DNA of 64,000 bases, from the NCBI GenBank assembly GCA_900542305.1, contig UQMU01000006.1:15478-79477 (forward strand), read 5' to 3'. This document shows, one piece after another, positions 60,756-64,000 of this stretch. Each line of letters opens with the position of its first letter. Within the stretch, counting starts at the first letter, position 1. The position numbers and the translations under genes were made by a program. The stretch is from an uncultured Collinsella sp. (GTDB lineage: Bacteria; Actinomycetota; Coriobacteriia; Coriobacteriales; Coriobacteriaceae). The notes beneath the pieces were generated by a model. It made no database searches, was not told the origin of the DNA, and worked only from the letters and a program-made list of their open reading frames with translations.

Positions 60756-61289
60756 TTACTTCAGTGCGTCGGCGCGCAGATCGACGCCGGCGGATTCGAA
60801 TACGAGCGTGCGGTCGTACCATCGCTCCCTTCTAATGCTCCACGCGGCGCAGGCGGTGTCCTCGTCGAGCGCATCAACGGGCACGTCGTAGGTGTACTTG
60901 CCTTCCGCGTTTTCCACATAGGGGATGAAGTCGGCCTCGCTCGCGGCGGCAGCCTCTTCACCCGTGCCCATGAAGAGCTTGCCGTAGCCCGTGCCGGAAA
61001 GTGTCATCACGCAGTGCATGGAGCCGTTTTCCACGATGAGCTGGGCGTCCACAATCCTGAACATGTTCGAGCTGGAATCTACGGTGATCGGATAGGTGCC
61101 GTCGGCCACCTTGTCGGCGGTGATGGGGGCAGCGCTTGCGCCCTCGGGCGCATCGGCCGCCTGTTCGGTCTTTTCCTGGGAATCGGCATCGCTTGCCTTT
61201 GCGCTGTCGATTGAATTTCCGCCGCAGCCGGCGAGCGAGAACGCGAAAAGCGCCGCCGACAGGGCGAAGGCGAGGGTTTTCTTCAACAT
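60756..61289 (-). CDS. Small lipoprotein with an iron-transport-type beta domain
   Basis: 177 residues from the ATG at 61289, about 10 nt after AAGGAA. The signal peptide ends FAFSLAGC. After a linker rich in Ala, Asp and Glu comes a beta domain (VADGTYPITVDSSSNMFRI, CVMTLSGTGYGKLFMG, KYTYDVPVDALDEDTACAAW). It looks related in plan to the N-terminal domain of the neighbouring binding protein. It is probably a surface ligand-capture protein passing its cargo to that protein; the ligand is unknown. Confidence 0.75.
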   Translation of the reverse strand: MLKKTLAFALSAALFAFSLAGCGGNSIDSAKASDADSQEKTEQAADAPEGASAAPITADKVADGTYPITVDSSSNMFRIVDAQLIVENGSMHCVMTLSGTGYGKLFMGTGEEAAAASEADFIPYVENAEGKYTYDVPVDALDEDTACAAWSIRRERWYDRTLVFESAGVDLRADALK

Positions 61290-61352
61290 GGAGGGGTTCC
61301 TTTCAATCGCTTCGACCGCCCGCGCCGTGCGGTGGGCGGGCGGGATGCGAAT

Positions 61353-61397
61353 GCAACGGGCATGCGCCGTCAGTCGGGGAAGGCGCATGCCCGTTGC
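61353..61397. other. 16-bp perfect inverted repeat inside the riboswitch operon
   Basis: 61353-61368 and 61382-61397 are exact complements around a 13-nt loop, in the gap between the chelatase gene and the small lipoprotein gene. There is no T-tract on either side. It may be an RNase-processing or mRNA-stability element. Confidence 0.55.
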
Positions 61398-61433
61398 ACG
61401 GGGACGCGACCGGCGCCCCCGTGCGCGGCGAGT

Positions 61434-62360
61434 TTACAGCTTGGCGATGGCGTCGTCCACGTGCGAGACGTAGATGTCGTCGACCGCGACGTTCTGTCCC
61501 AGACCCTGGAGCAGGCACGTCACTTCGAAGCCGGCGGCCACGAACTTCGCAGCCCAGCTGTCGGGGTCGGTCTCGTCTGCCATGTCGTTGTTCGCGTGGT
61601 CGCCCGCGACCACCATGAACGGCGCGAGCACGGCCTTCTTGTAGCCTGCGGCGCTCGCGGCGGCGATAACATCCTCGCAGGTCGGTTCAGCCTCGACGGT
61701 GCCGACGAAGAACTGCGTCAAGCCCTCGTTCTTAAACACTTCCTGCATCTTGGCATAGTCGGCGTTGGAATCGGCTTCGGTGCCGTGGCCCATGAGGCAC
61801 AGCGCCGTCTTGCCGTCGTCGAAGGACGTCATGTTCTCCTTAATGGCTGCGGCCACCTTCTTGTAGTCGTCGTCGGAGGTGAGCAGCGGGTCACCGAGCG
61901 AGATTTTGTCGAACTTGTCAGCGTACTTGTCGAGCTCGTCTTTCACGTCGGTGTATTCCAGGCCACCCATGAGATGCGTCGGCTGCACGACGATTTCCTT
62001 CACGCCGTCTTCCACGCAGCGGTCGAGCGCCTCGGTCATGTTGTCGATCGTGATGCCGTCGCGCTTCTTCAGCTTGTCGATGATGATCTGCGCGGTGAAG
62101 GCGCGGCGGATGTCGTAGTCCTGCCAGTACTTCTCGCGGATAGCGTCTTCGATGGCGCCGATGGTGATGTGGCGCGAGTCGTTGTAGCTCGTGCCGAAGC
62201 TCGTGACGAGGATGACCGGCTTCACGGCCTTCTCCTTTTCACTCGATTTCTTGGAACTCGCGGAGGTGTTGGAGCAGCCCGCGAGTGCGACTCCGGCGAG
62301 CGCGACGGCTCCGGTTGCTGCGGCGCCCATGAAGCCGCGGCGTGACATCTGGTCGGACAT
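61434..62360 (-). CDS. cbiK: Exported CbiK-like sirohydrochlorin cobaltochelatase (Tat/lipobox)
   Basis: 308 residues from the ATG at 62360, after AAAGGA. The N-terminus has a twin-arginine motif, SRRGFMGAAATG, followed by a lipobox ALAGC, so the protein is exported and probably lipid-anchored. The mature part is CbiK-like: VTSFGTSYNDSRHITIGAIE, VVQPTHLMGG, CLMGHGTEAD (metal His) and MVVAGDHANNDM (second His). CbiK inserts Co2+ into sirohydrochlorin in the cytoplasm; an exported form implies metal binding or chelation outside the cell. It is first in an operon under a cobalamin riboswitch. Confidence 0.88.
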   Translation of the reverse strand: MSDQMSRRGFMGAAATGAVALAGVALAGCSNTSASSKKSSEKEKAVKPVILVTSFGTSYNDSRHITIGAIEDAIREKYWQDYDIRRAFTAQIIIDKLKKRDGITIDNMTEALDRCVEDGVKEIVVQPTHLMGGLEYTDVKDELDKYADKFDKISLGDPLLTSDDDYKKVAAAIKENMTSFDDGKTALCLMGHGTEADSNADYAKMQEVFKNEGLTQFFVGTVEAEPTCEDVIAAASAAGYKKAVLAPFMVVAGDHANNDMADETDPDSWAAKFVAAGFEVTCLLQGLGQNVAVDDIYVSHVDDAIAKL

Positions 62361-62423
62361 GGTTTTTCCTTTCCTCGGTTTGCCGGTCCCCCGGCGACAG
62401 TTGCTTGTCGGCACAAGCGAAAG

Positions 62424-62443
62424 AAAAGCGCACCCCTCGGGGT
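62424..62443 (-). terminator. Terminator of the cobalamin riboswitch (candidate)
   Basis: On -, ACCCC (62443-62439) and GGGGT (62436-62432) enclose a 2-nt GA loop as written, followed by GCGCTTTTCTTT. A second hairpin, CACGGC-ATC-GCCGTG, lies at 62475-62461, between aptamer and terminator. Alternative pairing with the aptamer is not resolved. Confidence 0.45.
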
Positions 62444-62477
62444 TCACAAGGAGCTAACGCCACGGCGATGCCGTGAG

Positions 62478-62626
62478 GAAAAGGCGAAGCAGTCTGGCTT
62501 GGGGCGCGAGGCGGTTCGCCCGCGCGTCCTATACAGTAATGTCCCTTGCCCAGGATTCCCACCTGGTTCCCTCCGCAAGCCAGCGCGGGCTGTGCGGGCG
62601 CCGCGCCGGTCATTTCCTTTTATCCG
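62478..62626 (-). promoter_or_regulatory. Cobalamin riboswitch
   Basis: On -, the aptamer core reads GAGGGAACCAGGTGGGAATC, then CTGGGCAAGGGACATTACTG, matching the GGTG-AATCC and ACTGT blocks of cobalamin riboswitches. It is followed by AAGCCAGACTGC, close to the B12 box. Upstream is ATAAAAGGAAATGACCGG, the L/J-type start. It lies 118 bp before the chelatase ATG, so the chelatase-transporter operon should shut down when cobalamin is plentiful. The remaining stretch up to 62723 shows no gene. Confidence 0.85.
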
Positions 62627-62723
62627 ATTGTCATATGCTCGTTGCCGAAACTGTTACTATCATAGTGGGCGCTTGCGGGCGTGTAAAGCCAGGGCGGGCG
62701 GCATTGCGCCTCCTGCCTGCGTA

Positions 62724-62785
62724 TTTGCGTCGCCCTTCGCGCAGCGGGCGCCGTGTTTTGCCCGCTGCGCGAAGGGCGACGCAAA
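62724..62785. other. 26-bp perfect inverted repeat before cobM
   Basis: Arms 62724-62749 and 62760-62785 are exact complements around a 10-nt loop. The hairpin ends 34 bp before the cobM start and has no T-tract, so it is not a normal terminator. It may be an operator, attenuator or mobile-element end. Confidence 0.75.
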
Positions 62786-62819
62786 CAGTTGCGACGAGAA
62801 ACGGGAAGGGAAGGCTCGG

Positions 62820-63611
62820 ATGATTCATATCGTTGGCGCAGGTTCGGGCGCCGCCGACCTTATCACGCTGCGCGGGGTGCGTCTTCTGCGCGCGGCCGAC
62901 GTGGTCGTTTGGGCGGGGAGCCTTGTGAACCCCGAGCTGCTCGCTGAGTGTAAGGAATCCTGCGTCGTCTACGACAGCGCGCACATGACCTTGGAGGAAG
63001 TGCTCGACGTGATGTGCGCGGCGGATGCGCGGGGCGAGGAAGTGGTGCGCCTGCACACGGGCGACCCGTGCCTGTACGGCGCCATCCAGGAGCAGATGGA
63101 CGCACTCGACGCGCGCGGCGTGGACTACGAGGTGGTGCCCGGCGTGTCGAGCTTTTGCGGTGCCGCGGCGGCGCTTCGCCAGGAATACACGCTGCCGGGA
63201 ATCAGCCAGTCGGTCGTGATCACGCGGCTTTCCGGGCGCACCCCCATGCCCGCGGGCGAGAGCATGCGCACCATGGCGGAAAGCGGCTCGACTATGGTCA
63301 TCTTCCTGAGCTCGGGTATGCTCGCCGAGCTTTCCGCCGAGCTTTTGGCCGCGGGCCGCAGCTCCGACGAGCCGGCGGCGCTCGTGTACAAGGCGACCTG
63401 GCCTGAGGAGCGCGTGGTGCGATGCACAGTGGGCACGCTCGCCGATGCGGGCGCGCGAGAGGGTATCGACCGCACGGCGCTCGTGGTGGTGGGCCGCGTG
63501 CTCGGAGCTCGCGGCGGGCTTGCGCACAACGGCGCGCAAGCGGAGTCGTACGAGCGCAGCAAGCTTTACGACCCTTCGTTTGCCACAGGGTATCGGAAGG
63601 CGAGCAGCTAG
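62820..63611 (+). CDS. cobM: Precorrin-4 / cobalt-precorrin-4 C11-methyltransferase
   Basis: 263 residues; the ATG follows GGGAAGGG. The uroporphyrinogen-methylase fold shows MIHIVGAGSGAADLITLRG, VRLHTGDPCLYGAIQEQ and YEVVPGVSSFCGAAAALR. Together with the next gene this defines the anaerobic (cobalt-early, cbiF-type) route. It moves a methyl from SAM to C11 of the corrin ring precursor. It faces away from the riboswitch-controlled chelatase operon. The last 20 residues are a charged extension. Confidence 0.9.
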   Translation: MIHIVGAGSGAADLITLRGVRLLRAADVVVWAGSLVNPELLAECKESCVVYDSAHMTLEEVLDVMCAADARGEEVVRLHTGDPCLYGAIQEQMDALDARGVDYEVVPGVSSFCGAAAALRQEYTLPGISQSVVITRLSGRTPMPAGESMRTMAESGSTMVIFLSSGMLAELSAELLAAGRSSDEPAALVYKATWPEERVVRCTVGTLADAGAREGIDRTALVVVGRVLGARGGLAHNGAQAESYERSKLYDPSFATGYRKASS

Positions 63612-63612
63612 C

Positions 63613-64000
63613 GTGGCCTTCGAGCACTACATATATACCGGGACGACCCGCCTGCGCTGCGGGTACACCACGGGGAGCTGCGCCACGCTCGCGGCGAAGG
63701 CGGCCTGCGAGATGCTCTTGTCACGAAAGCCCGTCGGCCGCGTGTCGATCGTCACCCCCGGCGGGCTGCCCGTCGAGGCGAACGTGGTCGACGCATGTAT
63801 CGGCGAGGGGTGCGCCCAGTGCGCCGTGCGAAAGGACGCAGGCGACGATGCCGATGTGACCGACGGCGTGCTCGTGTACGCGCGCGTGGAACATGCGGGG
63901 TCGGGCACGGGTGCTGCGGGCAGCAAGGGCGTGCCCGCGCGCGAACCGGAAGTTTCCGTCGATGGCGGCGTGGGCGTGGGGCGCGTGACGTTGCCCGGGC
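63613..64000 (+). CDS. cbiD: Cobalt-precorrin-5B C1-methyltransferase CbiD (partial)
   Basis: GTG start 1 bp after the cobM stop; the frame runs off the right edge after 129 codons. LRCGYTTGSCATLAAKAACE is the CbiD N-terminal signature, and AVRKDAGDDADVTDG the second. It methylates C1 after ring contraction in anaerobic B12 synthesis. Its direct coupling to cobM implies a larger cbi operon continuing to the right. Confidence 0.93.
   Translation, partial: MAFEHYIYTGTTRLRCGYTTGSCATLAAKAACEMLLSRKPVGRVSIVTPGGLPVEANVVDACIGEGCAQCAVRKDAGDDADVTDGVLVYARVEHAGSGTGAAGSKGVPAREPEVSVDGGVGVGRVTLPG

Overview
The window looks like chromosomal DNA of a Coriobacteriia actinobacterium close to Collinsella. The evidence is the moderately high GC content, the gene orders (DUF177-rpmF-plsX-acpP-rnc-smc-ftsY-ffh; alaS-ruvX-mltG-yqeG-aroK-aroB; efp-Asp23-nusB-xseB-tlyA-nadK-recN), a full-length isoleucine T-box before ileS, and a fermentative sugar economy (fructose PTS with its own HPr and enzyme I). 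The genus is an inference from these patterns; no database search was possible.

Layout. 1-9.3 kb: lipid, ribosome, chromosome-segregation and SRP genes, all on +. 9.3-14.8 kb: a DUF134-NifX metal-protein gene on - with two matching operator-like boxes, then thyA-dfr, a SpoU methyltransferase, a MATE exporter, a 67-bp palindromic repeat and a broken corrinoid adenosyltransferase gene. 14.8-23.7 kb: ftsH, a DUF523 gene, an iron-type alcohol/glycerol dehydrogenase on -, T-box plus ileS, a structured repeat-like intergenic region, lspA and a pseudouridine synthase. 23.7-31.6 kb: a membrane glycosyltransferase, a minimal prepilin peptidase, an HD dGTPase-like protein, rarA, and a DUF948/anti-sigma/sigma-B-like/AI-2E-exporter run. 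31.6-44.9 kb: alaS through the aro pair, in which the AroB homologue has lost its metal and substrate motifs, then a peptidase, efp and a long housekeeping operon ending in recN. 44.9-52.9 kb: a complete fructose system, with a divergent RpiR regulator, a one-chain EIIBCA permease, HPr, enzyme I and two tandem 310-residue PfkB sugar-phosphate kinases. 52.9-56.8 kb: cca, tRNA-Glu, an LPG-synthase-like membrane protein and a TetR regulator with a clear inverted repeat.

56.84-64.0 kb differs in style. It begins with a 30-codon relic resembling an IS3-type transposase and then carries a corrinoid/metal module. On the - strand, a cobalamin riboswitch leads into an exported Tat/lipobox CbiK-like chelatase, a small lipoprotein, a substrate-binding lipoprotein, a FecCD permease and a FecE ATPase with an unfamiliar C-terminal domain. 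Divergently on +, cobM/cbiF and cbiD begin an anaerobic cobalamin biosynthesis operon, preceded by a 26-bp perfect inverted repeat. This B12-controlled, surface-exposed chelatase-plus-transporter cluster is the most interesting system here and may have been acquired horizontally.

Non-coding architecture is rich: two copies of a 67-bp palindromic repeat 34 kb apart, a 127-bp near-perfect palindrome before ptsH, a 98-bp multi-stem element after ileS, and many strong intrinsic terminators.
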